A stretch of DNA of 64,000 nt from Parafrankia sp041008525 (lineage in GTDB: Bacteria > Actinomycetota > Actinomycetes > Frankiales > Frankiaceae): NCBI RefSeq assembly GCF_041008525.1, contig NZ_JBFLUG010000001.1, positions 62,001-126,000 of the forward strand. The letters are read 5' to 3'. The position numbers and the translations under genes are program-made. The notes below the pieces were generated by a model, which saw nothing but the letters and a program-made list of their open reading frames with translations, did no database searches and was not told the origin of the DNA. This document shows positions 48,386 through 60,003 of this stretch, in pieces; within the stretch, counting starts at the first letter, position 1; each line of letters opens with the position of its first letter.

Positions 48386-48874
48386 GTGGCAGATCCGTCC
48401 TTCGACATCGTGAGCAAGGTCGACACCCAGGAGATCGACAACGCCGTCAACCAGACCGCGAAGGAGATCCGGACCCGGTTCGACTTCCGGGACACCGGCG
48501 CCTCCGCGGAGCTGAGCGGCGAGGCGATCCAGCTGCAGGCCAACAGCGAGGAGCGGGTGAAGGCAGTCCTGGACGTCCTGCAGGAGAAGTGCGTGAAGCG
48601 CGGCATCTCGCTCAAGAGCCTCGAGTACGGCGAGCCGCGGCAGTCCGGCAAGGAGTACCGGCTGACCGTCACCGTGCAGCAGGGCATCGCGGACGAGAAG
48701 GCCAAGACGATCGCCAAGAAGATCCGCGCCGACGGGCCCAAGGGGGTGCAGGCGCAGATCCAGGGTGACCAGTTGCGGGTGACCGGCAAGAAGCGGGACG
48801 ACCTGCAGCGCGTCATCGCACTGCTCAAGGCGGAGGACTTCGAGGTTCCGCTGCAGTTCGTCAACTACCGCTGA
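48386..48874 (+). CDS. yajQ: YajQ-family nucleotide-binding protein
   Basis: A 162-residue protein with two ferredoxin-like domains; family members bind cyclic di-GMP or other nucleotides and RNA, but the role in actinobacteria is not established. It shows DPSFDIVSKVDTQEIDNAVNQTAKEI at the start and the conserved KAKTIAKKIRADGPKGVQAQIQGDQLRVTGKKRDDLQ. The GTG at 48386 is preferred: AGGAGG lies 9 bases upstream and MADPSFD is the usual beginning; a GTG 6 bases earlier is too close to that site. Confidence 0.93.
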   Translation: MADPSFDIVSKVDTQEIDNAVNQTAKEIRTRFDFRDTGASAELSGEAIQLQANSEERVKAVLDVLQEKCVKRGISLKSLEYGEPRQSGKEYRLTVTVQQGIADEKAKTIAKKIRADGPKGVQAQIQGDQLRVTGKKRDDLQRVIALLKAEDFEVPLQFVNYR

Positions 48875-49416
48875 CGCCCCACCTCGGCTGCCCGGCCGGG
48901 GTCCCGCCGGCCCGACGTGGCCCGGCGGCCCCGGTCAGCCGGCGTACGGGGCCGACCCGCACCATCCGCCGCTCGCCGACCGTTGTGTTGGCCGCCGCCC
49001 GAAGCGCGGATGTCCGACGTAGGACGTAGGACATCCGCCGCCGGCGAAATGACATTTTCCTTGGCAACGAAGGCGGGCCGCCGACAGCGGCCGGATTCAC
49101 ATGCAGGTGCACAGGATGCTGCACGGTCGCCGATTTTCGTACGGAAAGCAAGCCGGCCCCCGGGCCGGCAGACATACCCCGGAAAAGGTGCACCCCGCCC
49201 GATGGGGGGTTTCGGGCGGGGTGCGCGCGGCGGAACCTGGGGGGTACGCTCCGCCGCGGTCCGTGAGGATTAAGCGTACTCGTGTTCGGGCGCTGCGGCG
49301 TGCCTTCCGCGGGTCTTCTTATTTCACCGCAGTGAACTCCTTGTGCCCGACTTGTACCCGCCGAAACCGTGCGCCGACGTGGTCCGCGCCATGGCTCGCC
49401 GCAGCCCCGGCGGGGC
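48875..49416. other. Convergent intergenic region between yajQ and htpX
   Basis: No gene seen in 542 bases. It holds two hairpins (49006-49038 and 49190-49224) and some short AT-richer stretches (around 49049-49060 and 49315-49330). The first hairpin, a 10-bp stem GCGGATGTCC/GGACATCCGC around a GACGTA direct repeat, may end yajQ. Confidence 0.5.
49190..49224 (-). terminator. Terminator downstream of htpX
   Basis: A perfect 13-bp stem (GCACCCCGCCCGA and complement) with a 9-base loop. On the minus strand it is followed by ACCTTTTCC. It lies about 190 bases beyond the htpX stop. Confidence 0.7.
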
Positions 49417-50289
49417 CTACTGGTAGGGGTTCATCCGGGCGCGCTCTTCCAGCCGGGCGACTCGTTCGGCGATCGGCGGGTGGGTCGAGAAGAACCGGGA
49501 GACGCCACCACCGCGGAACGGGTTGGCGATCATCATCGCGGATGCCGGGCCGAGCCGGGAGCTGGCCGGCAGCGGGCGCGCCGCAGTTCCAGCCTCCAGC
49601 TTGCGCAGAGCACTGGCCAGCCCGAGCGGATCGCCCGTCAACGTCGCCCCGGACTCGTCGGCCTGGTACTCACGGGCGCGGCTGATTGCCAGCTGGATGA
49701 TGGTGGCGGCAATCGGGCCGACGACGATCAGGGCGAGCATCTCCACCAGGCCGGGGCCGTCCTCGTCCCGGCCGCCCCCGAAGAAGGCGAAGACCTGCAT
49801 CATGTTCGCGAAATAGACGATGATGCTCGCCAGCGCGCCCGCAACCGAGGCGATCAGGATGTCGCGGTTGTACACGTGACTCAGTTCGTGACCCAGGACG
49901 CCGCGCAGCTCGCGGTCGTCCATGATCTCCAGGATTCCCTCGGTGCAGCACACTGCCGCATTGCGCGGGTTCCGGCCGGTCGCGAAGGCGTTCGGAGACG
50001 AGGTGGGGCTGAGATAGAGCCTCGGCATCGGCATCCGCGCCCGGGTGGCGAGTTCCTGCACGATGGCGTACAGCCGAGGCTGCTGGACCTGGCTGACCGG
50101 GTATGCACGCATCGCGCGCAGCGCGAGCCGATCCGAAAAGAAGTAGGAGAAGCCGTTCATCCCGAGGGCGAGCACGGCCGCGATCACGATGCCGCCCCTG
50201 CCGAACAGCGAACCGACCGCCACGATGACCGCCGAGAGCACGCCGAGGAGAAGAGCCGTCTTCAGCCCGTTGAGACTGCGATGAGGCAT
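49417..50289 (-). CDS. htpX: Membrane zinc metalloprotease HtpX (M48 family)
   Basis: An inner-membrane protease that degrades misfolded membrane proteins. The 290 residues have two N-terminal membrane segments (ALLLGVLSAVIVAVGSLF, GIVIAAVLALGMNGFSYFF), the zinc motif HELSH (His134, Glu135, His138), further hydrophobic segments and the downstream ligand region REYQADESGA. ATG at 50289 begins MPHRSLNGLKT. Confidence 0.95.
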   Translation of the reverse strand: MPHRSLNGLKTALLLGVLSAVIVAVGSLFGRGGIVIAAVLALGMNGFSYFFSDRLALRAMRAYPVSQVQQPRLYAIVQELATRARMPMPRLYLSPTSSPNAFATGRNPRNAAVCCTEGILEIMDDRELRGVLGHELSHVYNRDILIASVAGALASIIVYFANMMQVFAFFGGGRDEDGPGLVEMLALIVVGPIAATIIQLAISRAREYQADESGATLTGDPLGLASALRKLEAGTAARPLPASSRLGPASAMMIANPFRGGGVSRFFSTHPPIAERVARLEERARMNPYQ

Positions 50290-50372
50290 GGCTGTCGCGC
50301 ATCCGTCCTGTTGACCTGTTGCGACTTCACCAACGAAGGAGCTGACACTCCTCGTTCCCGGCGGCGGCTGCC

Positions 50373-51425
50373 CTACGCCGGAGCGCCGCCGCCCTGCCCG
50401 GCACCTCCGGGTGTATGCGGTTCGCGGCCCCGCTCCCCCGCGGCGGCGCGCACGGAGGCGGCGACATCCGAGGTCAGCAGGCCTGCGTCCTCGAGGCGGT
50501 CAGCCGTCAGGACGGCCAGCGCGGCGTAGGCATCGGCGAGATGGGGGTCCAGCCTTGCCAGCTCGGCCGACTGGACTGTGACGGTCCCGACATCGCCACG
50601 CCGGACCGGGCCGGTCATCGCGTGCACGCCTGCGACGAGCGCGTTCTCCAGCGACATCCGCAGCAGTGGGCCGAGCGCCGCCGCCTGGTCGTCGACGCCG
50701 GCCGCGGCCACCAGCTGCCCGGCCGCGGTGACGAGGGTGGCGAGGAAGTTGCCGCCGAGCACCAGGGCGGCGTGGTAGATCGCCCGCCGCTCCTCGGGGA
50801 TGATCGCCGGTCGGCCGCCGACGCTCTCGACGAGACGACGGGCGCGGGCGGCCGCGACGTCGTCCCCAGGCGCGGTGGTGATGCCGAACGTCGCGCCGAC
50901 CAGCTGAGCCGCGTCGCCCGGTGCGCCGGTCAGGGTCATGATCGGATGGATTGCTGCGGCCCGGGCACCGACCGCGGTCACCGCGCGCAGCGGCAGGATC
51001 CCGTGCCGCCCGCTCAGATGCGCGACGAGGGGAGCCGGCGCGCGGGCAGCGCCGGGAGCGACCTGCCGGGCCACCTCGGCGATCCGGTCGTCCGGCACAC
51101 CCAGAATGATCACTTCTGCGTGGGACGCGGCCGCGGCGGGGGTGGCGCAGACCTCGGCGGCGGAGAACACAGCCGCGGCCCGTTCTCGGCCAGCACCGGT
51201 CCGGCTGTACAACGCGCTCACCTGGTATCCGGCGGCCATGAGCGCCCGGCCCATCGCCATGCCGGCCCGACCCGGCCCGATGATCGCCACGGAGCGCCCT
51301 GGCAGCTCCCCCGACTCCAGGGGCTCCACCGACTCCACGGGCTCCACGGGCTCGACGGGCTCGACCGGATCCAGCGACTCTGCCAGTTCGTCCGCCGGTC
51401 CGGCGTCGGGAGACTGCGGCCGCAT
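50373..51425 (-). CDS. Rossmann-like and DUF2520 domain protein
   Basis: The 350 residues have an N-terminal acidic stretch with VEP repeats, a Rossmann nucleotide-binding domain (VAIIGPGRAGMAMGRAL, EVIILGVPDDRIAEVA) and the DUF2520 helical domain (AAIHPIMTLTG, YHAALVLGGNFLATLV). The architecture resembles small NADP-dependent dehydrogenases, but the substrate is unknown; in other actinobacteria it often lies near panC, which is not seen here. ATG at 51425 follows GGAGGAGGG by 4 bases. htpX follows on the same strand. Confidence 0.87.
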   Translation of the reverse strand: MRPQSPDAGPADELAESLDPVEPVEPVEPVESVEPLESGELPGRSVAIIGPGRAGMAMGRALMAAGYQVSALYSRTGAGRERAAAVFSAAEVCATPAAAASHAEVIILGVPDDRIAEVARQVAPGAARAPAPLVAHLSGRHGILPLRAVTAVGARAAAIHPIMTLTGAPGDAAQLVGATFGITTAPGDDVAAARARRLVESVGGRPAIIPEERRAIYHAALVLGGNFLATLVTAAGQLVAAAGVDDQAAALGPLLRMSLENALVAGVHAMTGPVRRGDVGTVTVQSAELARLDPHLADAYAALAVLTADRLEDAGLLTSDVAASVRAAAGERGREPHTPGGAGQGGGAPA

Positions 51426-52463
51426 GTAACCCTCCTCCTCGTGCACGCCATCCACCATCCGTCCGGTCGGGCTCACACCGGTAAACCCGAACGTCACAGC
51501 GCAAAGGAACGGGCGGCGTTCGAGTGGTGCCCGGGATGCCGGGTCGGCCGTCAGCACTGCCGTGGTGGCCTTCTCGCGAGCCCGTTTCGGGTGATGCCGC
51601 CCGGCCGCGAAGCCGCCGGACACCGGCCTGCCCTCCGCACCGTGACGGCCGACACGCCGCCGCTGCCTACATACGGCGTTCCGTGCACGGTTGGTGCCGG
51701 CGGCGGCGCAACCAGGTCACGGCCATCGTTATCGAGCGATACGAATTGGCGGCGCCGCGAACCGCTGAGATCCGCCTATAGACGACGGTTGCGTCGGCCA
51801 CCATCGACCCTATCCGGCCCGCTCCTGGAATACAGTCGTACTGTGACAGGCCGCGCGGCCGCCGAGGCGGGCCAGCGTTACCACCGGGGTGCCGAGCGGT
51901 CGTTTAGCCGACTACGCCGCCATAGCCGCCGCGGATCGGAGGCCAGCTGAATACTCGCGCGCCGCACATACCTGCCGCGGTCGGGGCACAGGCCACCGGC
52001 GGGCTGCCCACACGCGCCTTCGGTGCCTGCGCACGAGGCTCTGTCGCCTGGCCGACCGGCCAGGTCCGGCTGTCCGCCTGCGGACACCCGTCAGGGTTCC
52101 CGCGAGCGGGTGACGTCGTATGTCATGGCGGTCCCGAGGGGACGACGGGCCCCGGCGTGGGCGCGGCTCCGCGCTCGCGGCGACACGCGACCGGTGTGTC
52201 GCCCGCGGGAGTCCGGGCCGCTCGCACCATGTCCGCACGGCCCGCCGGAGGCGGCCCGGCCCCCTGTTCCCGGACCCCCGCGGCCGATACCAGAAAACGC
52301 ATACTGCAACCAGTCACGCACGGCCAGCAAGGGGTCGGCGGTCGGGATAATCCGGCCGGAAGCCGCGGTACCCCGCTCTTCCCGGCGGCGCCGGGCGGCG
52401 GCATCCTCGTGCCCTATTGAGCTGCCCGGTACGCTGGGGTGGTACCTGAGGAGGTTACTAAAG
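51426..52463. other. Large divergent intergenic region before korA
   Basis: About 1 kb without a supportable gene. The korA frame is open through 52023-52463 but that part is Arg/Pro-rich without similarity. A short inverted repeat ACAGT-CGT-ACTGT at about 51834-51846 overlaps a TACAGT hexamer that could be a plus-strand -10 or a small operator. Confidence 0.45.
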
Positions 52464-54346
<1,883 letters not shown>

Positions 54347-54350
<4 letters not shown>

Positions 54351-55408
54351 CCGTCACGACGAACGGCAACGGGATTACCAACCGACTCCTGGACCTGGTG
54401 CCCGCCGCCCCCACCCAGCTGACCCGCAAGGACTTCACCTCCGACCAGGAGGTGCGCTGGTGCCCGGGTTGCGGCGACTACGCCATCCTGGCGACCGTGC
54501 AGGGCTTCCTGCCGGAGCTCGGCATCGCCCGGGAGAACGTCGCCTTCATCTCGGGCATCGGGTGCTCCTCCCGTTTCCCGTACTACCTGCAGACCTACGG
54601 GATGCACTCGATCCACGGGCGTGCGCCGGCGATCGCGACCGGGCTGGCCACCTCCCGTCCGGACCTGTCGGTGTGGGTCGTCACCGGTGACGGTGACGCC
54701 CTGTCCATCGGCGGGAACCACCTGCTCCACGCGATGCGCCGCAACGTCAACCTCAAGATCCTGATGTTCAACAACAGGATCTACGGTCTGACCAAGGGGC
54801 AGTACTCGCCGACCTCCGAGGTCGGGAAGATCACGAAGTCGACACCGTTCGGCTCGCTGGACCGCCCGTACAACCCGGCGTCGCTGGCGCTGGGCGCGGA
54901 GGCCACCTTCGTCGCCCGGTCGATCGACTCGGACCGCGCCCACCTGACGTCGGTGCTGCGCGCCGCGGCGGAGCACCCGGGCACCGCGTTCGTCGAGATC
55001 TTCCAGAACTGCAACATCTTCAACGATGGCGCGTTCGAGCCCCTCAAGGACCGGACGACGCGGGACGACGTCACCCTGAAGCTGGTCGACGGCGAGCCGC
55101 TGCTGTTCGGCGCCGAGCGGGACAAGGCCATCCGGCGCTCCGCGTCGGGCGGCCTGGAGGTCTGCGCGGCCACCGACGAGGGTGTCCTCGTGCACGATGC
55201 GGCGAACCGGGACCCGAGCCAGGCCTTCGCCCTGTCGCGGCTGACCGGCGACGACCACGGAGTCACCCCGATCGGGGTGTTCCGCAACGTCGACGTACCG
55301 ACCTACGACGAGGCCCTCAACGGGCAGGTCGAGCAGGCCCGCGCCAAGAGCGGCGCCGGGGACCTGATCAGCCTCATCTCGGGCAGCGAGACCTGGACGA
55401 TCGACTGA
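54347..55408 (+). CDS. korB: 2-oxoglutarate:ferredoxin oxidoreductase, beta subunit
   Basis: Binds thiamine diphosphate and a [4Fe-4S] cluster. The 353 residues show WCPGCGDYAIL (Cys39, Cys42), a further conserved cysteine in GIGCSSRFPYY, the ThDP/Mg motif TGDGDALSIGGNHLLHAMRRN and YGLTKGQYSPTS. The GTG overlaps the korA TGA (GTGA). There is no ferredoxin gene beside it; the electron acceptor must be encoded elsewhere. Confidence 0.95.
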
Positions 55409-55487
55409 CCGCGCATCGAGCGCCCGCGCGTCGAGCGCCCGCGAAGATCGGCTGACGGCTCAGGTCGGCTGACAGCACGACCGTGAC

Positions 55488-55519
55488 GGCCGGGGTGGTG
55501 GAACAACACCACCCCGGCC
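55488..55519 (+). terminator. Terminator of korA-korB
   Basis: A perfect 13-bp stem (GGCCGGGGTGGTG and complement) with loop GAACAA, followed by TTCGCCTTTCG, 80 bases after the korB stop. Confidence 0.8.
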
Positions 55520-55617
55520 TTCGCCTTTCGGCCCCGCGCATGGTTTCCGGACCGCCGGCGCGCCGCTCCAAGGTGCCATCCGCTTCCTTTTGTCCCTGTT
55601 GGCGGCACATGCTGCAC

Positions 55618-55648
55618 TTGCCGCTTTCTGATCAGTGTGCGGTAAGGT
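55618..55648 (+). promoter_or_regulatory. Possible promoter of the low-complexity membrane protein gene
   Basis: TTGCCG (55618-55623) and TAAGGT (55643-55648) are spaced by 19 bases, slightly long. The segment is less GC-rich than its surroundings. The leader would be about 160 bases. The rest of 55520-55812 shows no gene. Confidence 0.35.
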
Positions 55649-55812
55649 GATTGCCGGTGGGGGTGCCGTGCGGCCCGGGGGGGCTCACAACACCAGAACA
55701 GCCGGAGGCGTAGTGCGGGTTCACGCAGCGCGAGGTCACCGAGCCCATCACCGAGGCTCGCCGCCGCCCACCAGTACCCGGTTCCAGGGCCTGTCGGCCG
55801 CGGGAGCGCGGC

Positions 55813-57309
55813 ATGGGTAGCCACTCCGCGGGCCGGCACAGCCGGGGAGCCCCCAGCAGCGGTCGGCGCCCCGAGGCGCGGGCCGAGGCTCCGGGCCAGG
55901 CCTCGGCTCACACGCCCCCACGCGGCCGCCTGTCGCAGCCCTCCGAGCGCGACCTCCCCCGTGAGCCGCTGCCGCACCGCTACCCGACGCCGCGCCGCGA
56001 GCCGTCACAGCATCGCGAGCCGTCGCTCTACGCCCAGCGGCGTGCCGAGCCCCTCCCACGGACGTCTCAGGCGCAGAGCCGGCAGCAGAGCGCGGCCCCG
56101 GCCCGTTCCACCTGGGTCACCAGCGAGTGGAGCAGCAGCCCCTCCGCGGGGACGTCCCCGCTGCCGAGGCGTTTCCCGCCGCCCCGGCCGACCAGCCGAC
56201 CCCCCGGAGAGATCGACACGCTCACCGGGCCGCTGTCGATGAGCTCCGGTGCCGACACCGCACGGCCGGCCCGGCCCGCCCGCACCACGCGCTCCTCGCT
56301 GTTCGAGCCCGTGCGCCCGGTCGGCTCCCTCGACGTCGGGCACGCCGAGGACGTCGATCCGGGCGCACCAGCCCCCCGGGATCGGGCGCCGCGCCCGGGA
56401 GGCACCCGGTCGGGTTCCGCCACGGCCGGCCGCGGAGCGCACCGCGCACCGGCCCCCCGCCGCGCACCCGGCCGCACCAGGATGGTGGTCGCGGGCACCG
56501 CCTCCCTCGCCGGCCTCTCCGCGATCGTGACCGGTGTCGCGCTCACGGGCGAGCACCCGGTCACCAACGCCGGGCCGACGACCGGCGCGACGCCGCTCAT
56601 CCAGGTGGACGAGGCCCGCCACGCGTTCGGTTCGGACGACGCGCAGGCCTCCCGGGGCAGCCGCGAACCGCTGCTGCCTCCGCAGGTCTCCGACCCTGTC
56701 GGCGACACCTTCCCCACCGGTTCCGGCACGAGCACCAGCACGGGCCCGATCGGCCAGGAGTACGGGTACCAGCACTACACCCGGCAGGACACCCCGGCGC
56801 CGCCGGTGAACCCGGGCACCACGGGCGCCACGGGCGAGGAGGGTCTCTCCGGCTACGAGATCCCATTCGTACCGCTGACGCCGCAGACCAGCGCGGCGCC
56901 GACGCCGGGCGGGTCCACCCCGCCGGCGGGCACGACGGCCGACCCGGCCACCGGCGGAACCACGACCGGTGGAACCACCACGGGCACGACCCCTGGTGCA
57001 ACGCCCGGCGGCACCACCACCGGCGGCACGACCACCGCCCCGGGGACCACCCAGCCCGGGGGCACCGCCACGCCGAGGCCGACAGCCCCGGCGACGAAGC
57101 CGGCATCCGGCGGCACGACGACGCCCACTACTCCGCGCCCGTCCAGCTCGACCTCGACCACCCCGCCGCCGAGCACGACGCCGGAGGACGAGGAGGAGGG
57201 TTCGCTGCCGTTCAACCCGGAGCCGGTGCAGGTCACCCCGATCTGGGATTCGCTCTTCCCGCCCGCGACCTCCGGCTCCACGGCGACGAGCAGCTCCGCC
57301 ACCAGGTAA
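55813..57309 (+). CDS. Low-complexity single-pass membrane protein of unknown function
   Basis: A 498-residue protein with strong coding bias. The N-terminal 220 residues are Arg/Pro/Ser-rich and presumably cytoplasmic; one membrane segment (MVVAGTASLAGLSAIVTGVALTG, about residues 223-245) is followed by an exported Pro/Thr/Gly-rich region with GGTTTGGTTTG-type repeats, resembling a glycosylated wall-spanning linker, and an acidic/hydrophobic C-terminus (VTPIWDSLFPPA). No domain is recognised. GGGAG lies 6 bases before the ATG. It is convergent with the polyprenyl synthase gene. Confidence 0.65.
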   Translation: MGSHSAGRHSRGAPSSGRRPEARAEAPGQASAHTPPRGRLSQPSERDLPREPLPHRYPTPRREPSQHREPSLYAQRRAEPLPRTSQAQSRQQSAAPARSTWVTSEWSSSPSAGTSPLPRRFPPPRPTSRPPGEIDTLTGPLSMSSGADTARPARPARTTRSSLFEPVRPVGSLDVGHAEDVDPGAPAPRDRAPRPGGTRSGSATAGRGAHRAPAPRRAPGRTRMVVAGTASLAGLSAIVTGVALTGEHPVTNAGPTTGATPLIQVDEARHAFGSDDAQASRGSREPLLPPQVSDPVGDTFPTGSGTSTSTGPIGQEYGYQHYTRQDTPAPPVNPGTTGATGEEGLSGYEIPFVPLTPQTSAAPTPGGSTPPAGTTADPATGGTTTGGTTTGTTPGATPGGTTTGGTTTAPGTTQPGGTATPRPTAPATKPASGGTTTPTTPRPSSSTSTTPPPSTTPEDEEEGSLPFNPEPVQVTPIWDSLFPPATSGSTATSSSATR

Positions 57310-57341
57310 GGCCGCCCGGCCACGGGGCCGGGAAGATCCCT

Positions 57342-57377
57342 GCGGCCGCCCACCGCCTCTGGCGGGTGGGCGGCCGC
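57342..57377. terminator. Bidirectional terminator between convergent genes
   Basis: A perfect 13-bp stem (GCGGCCGCCCACC and complement) with a 10-base loop, 32 bases after the plus-strand gene and 24 bases after the polyprenyl synthase on the minus strand. No T-tract either way. Confidence 0.7.
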
Positions 57378-57401
57378 TGGCAGTTCGTGGTCAGCTCGTG
57401 G

Positions 57402-58418
57402 TCAGCCCGTGCGGTCGACGACGAAGTCGGCCAGTGACTCGAGGGCCACCTTCGCGGAGCTGTCCGGGAGCGGAGCCAGGCAGGCGCGGGCCTCACTCGA
57501 CCAGCGGATCAGCTCGGCACGTGCCCGGCCCATGGCCGGGTGCTCCCGCAGTACCTCCAACGCCTCCGCGACGGCGGGCTCCGCGACTCCCTCCTGCGCC
57601 CAGGGGTTCTCGCCGAGCAGGTCACGCAGCCGCCGCGCACCCGCGTCGTCGCCCTCCAGGGCATACAGGACGGGCAGCGTCGGGATGCCCTCACGCAGAT
57701 CGGTGCCGGGGGTCTTCCCGGACGCCTCGGTCGGCGACGCCACGTCGATGAGGTCGTCGGAGAGCTGGAAGGCCACCCCGAACCGCTCACCGAACGCGGC
57801 GAGGATGTCGGACGTCACCGGGTCGGCGCCGGCGAGCATCGCCCCGAGCCGGCCGGAGGTGGCGATCAGTGACGCGGTCTTGTCGGTGATGACCCGCAGG
57901 TAGTGCTCGATCGGGTCCTGGCCGGGCGCGGGGCCGACGGTCTCGCGGATCTGCCCCTCGCACAGCGCGGCGATGGTGCGGGCCAGGATGCGGGTGGCCT
58001 CCGGCCCCAGGTCGGCCGTGATCTCGGAGGCGCGGGCGAACAGGAAGTCGCCGGTGAGGATCGCGACCGTGTTCGTCCAGCGGGCGTTCGCCGATGCCGC
58101 GCCACGCCGCAACGGCGCCTCGTCCATCACGTCGTCGTGGTACAGCGTCGACAGGTGCGTCAGCTCGATCGCGACGGCGGCCGGCACCACGCCGACAGCG
58201 TCGGGATCGGCGAACTGCGCCGCGAGCAGCACGACCATCGGCCGGAACCGCTTGCCGCCCGCATCGACGAGGTGCCGGGATGCCTCGGTGACGAACGAGA
58301 ACTCGCTGCGGACGGACACCCGCAGCTGGTCCTCGACCGCGGCGAGCCCGACCCGGACAGCCTTCTCAAGATCAGGGTCGGCCCTGATCCCCATCACGTC
58401 CAGCCCGATAGCGCTCAT
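57402..58418 (-). CDS. Long-chain polyprenyl diphosphate synthase
   Basis: A trans-prenyltransferase that extends an allylic diphosphate with IPP. The 338 residues have both Asp-rich motifs, DDVMD (95-99) and DDLID (221-225), and the GGKRFRP substrate motif. No bulky residue pair sits just before the first motif (STLYH), which does not fix the chain length. The ATG at 58418 is 7 bases after the nuoN stop, and the family is typically downstream of nuo in actinobacteria, so it likely makes the menaquinone side chain. Confidence 0.88.
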   Translation of the reverse strand: MSAIGLDVMGIRADPDLEKAVRVGLAAVEDQLRVSVRSEFSFVTEASRHLVDAGGKRFRPMVVLLAAQFADPDAVGVVPAAVAIELTHLSTLYHDDVMDEAPLRRGAASANARWTNTVAILTGDFLFARASEITADLGPEATRILARTIAALCEGQIRETVGPAPGQDPIEHYLRVITDKTASLIATSGRLGAMLAGADPVTSDILAAFGERFGVAFQLSDDLIDVASPTEASGKTPGTDLREGIPTLPVLYALEGDDAGARRLRDLLGENPWAQEGVAEPAVAEALEVLREHPAMGRARAELIRWSSEARACLAPLPDSSAKVALESLADFVVDRTG

Positions 58419-58425
58419 ACCGCCA

Positions 58426-60003
58426 TCAGCGTACGAAGCCGGAGGTCGCCGCGGTGGTCGCAAGGTCGAGAAGTGGCTGGGGAATTACGCCCAGCAGCAG
58501 GGTCATGAGTGCACCTATACCCACCGTGGCGAAAGTCAGCGTCGGGCGGGTGACCACCACCGGGCCGTCAGCCAACGGCTCGGAGAAGAACATCAGCACG
58601 ATCACGCGGACGTAGAAGAAGGCGGCGATGGCGCTGCAGACAAGCGCGACGACGACGAGCGGGGTGGCATCACCGGCGATCGCGGCCTGGAAGACCGCGA
58701 ACTTTCCGGTGAATCCGCTGGTCAGCGGGATACCGGCCAGTGCGAGCAGCAGGAACGCGAACGTGCCCGCGACCACCGGCGACGTGCGGCCCAGGCCCTG
58801 CCACTGAGACAGGTCGCTGGCCTCCCCGTCTCCGGTGCGGACGAGCGAGACGACACCGAACGCGGCGATGGTGGTGAAGCCGTAGGTCACCAGGTAGAAC
58901 ATCGCGCCGCGCAGGCCGTCGGTGTTCGAGCCGGCCATGCCGACCAGCAGGAAGCCGGCGTGGGCGACGGCCGAGTAGGCCAGCATCCGCTTGATGTCGC
59001 GCTGGGTCAGCGCCAGCACAGCCCCGACGACCATGGTGAGGATCGCGACGGCCCACACCACGGGACGCCAGTCCCAGCGCATACCCCCGAAGGCCACGTA
59101 GAAGACCCGGAGCAGGGCGCCGAAGGCGGCCACCTTGGTGCCGGCCGCCATGAACGCGGTGATCGGCGTCGGGGCGCCCTGGTAGACATCCGGCGTCCAG
59201 GAGTGGAACGGAGCGGCACCGATCTTGAAGAACAGGCCGACACCGAGCAGGGCCAGCGACAGGTAGAGGTAGGTGTCGTTCTGGCCCACCGTGCCGACCG
59301 CGTCGGCGACCCGGCCCAGCTCGACACTGCCGGCGTAGCCGTAGGCGAACGCGACGCCGTAGAGGAAGAAGGCCGACGAGAACGCCCCGAGCAGGAAGTA
59401 CTTCATCGCGGCTTCCTGCGACAGCAGGCGCCGCCGGCGGGCGAGTCCGGCCAGCAGGTACAGCGGCAGCGAGAGGATCTCCAGCGCGACGAACATGACG
59501 AGCAGGTTGTTCGAGGCGACGAAGAGCAGCATGCCGCTGACCGAGAAGACCATCAGCGGATAGGCCTCGGTCTGCACCTCCGGGGAGGTGCGCTGCGCCG
59601 TGGAGCCCTTGGAACCGGGCACGACGGCCGCGGAGGCGACGAGCGCGCCACCGGAGGAGTCCAGCCGGCGCTCGGCGACGAGCAGGACGGCCAGCGCCGC
59701 GAACACCAGGATGGTGCCCTGCATGAACAGGGTGGGCCCGTCGATGGCCACCGCGCCGGCGGCGAGGATCTCGCGCCGGGTGTGCAGGAGCACGACGGCG
59801 ACGAAGGCGGCGATGAAGCCGCCGGCCGCGAGCAGCGGTTGCAGCACCCGCCGGGCCTTCGGCGGCGCGAAGGCGTCGACGAGGACACCGGCCAGGGCGA
59901 CGCCGAAGAGGATGAGCATCGGGCTGAGCGCCGAGTACTCGATCGACGGCGGTGTGATCTTCTGTGTGACGTCCTGCGCCAGCACAGTGGGTACTGCGCT
60001 CAC
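58426..60003 (-). CDS. nuoN: NADH-quinone oxidoreductase subunit N
   Basis: An antiporter-like proton-pumping subunit of complex I. The 525-residue protein has about 14 hydrophobic segments and the conserved core with a lysine in the pump channel region (YFLLGAFSSAFFLYG, LFFKIGAAPFHSWTPDVYQGAPTPITAFMA). The GTG overlaps the nuoM TGA (GTGA). Confidence 0.95.
   Translation of the reverse strand: MSAVPTVLAQDVTQKITPPSIEYSALSPMLILFGVALAGVLVDAFAPPKARRVLQPLLAAGGFIAAFVAVVLLHTRREILAAGAVAIDGPTLFMQGTILVFAALAVLLVAERRLDSSGGALVASAAVVPGSKGSTAQRTSPEVQTEAYPLMVFSVSGMLLFVASNNLLVMFVALEILSLPLYLLAGLARRRRLLSQEAAMKYFLLGAFSSAFFLYGVAFAYGYAGSVELGRVADAVGTVGQNDTYLYLSLALLGVGLFFKIGAAPFHSWTPDVYQGAPTPITAFMAAGTKVAAFGALLRVFYVAFGGMRWDWRPVVWAVAILTMVVGAVLALTQRDIKRMLAYSAVAHAGFLLVGMAGSNTDGLRGAMFYLVTYGFTTIAAFGVVSLVRTGDGEASDLSQWQGLGRTSPVVAGTFAFLLLALAGIPLTSGFTGKFAVFQAAIAGDATPLVVVALVCSAIAAFFYVRVIVLMFFSEPLADGPVVVTRPTLTFATVGIGALMTLLLGVIPQPLLDLATTAATSGFVR

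Noticed and set aside
52023..52463. N-terminal extension of KorA from an upstream ATG.
   Set aside because: The extra 147 residues are Arg/Pro-rich without similarity, and GAGGAGG 9 bases before GTG 52464 fits the conserved beginning of the protein.
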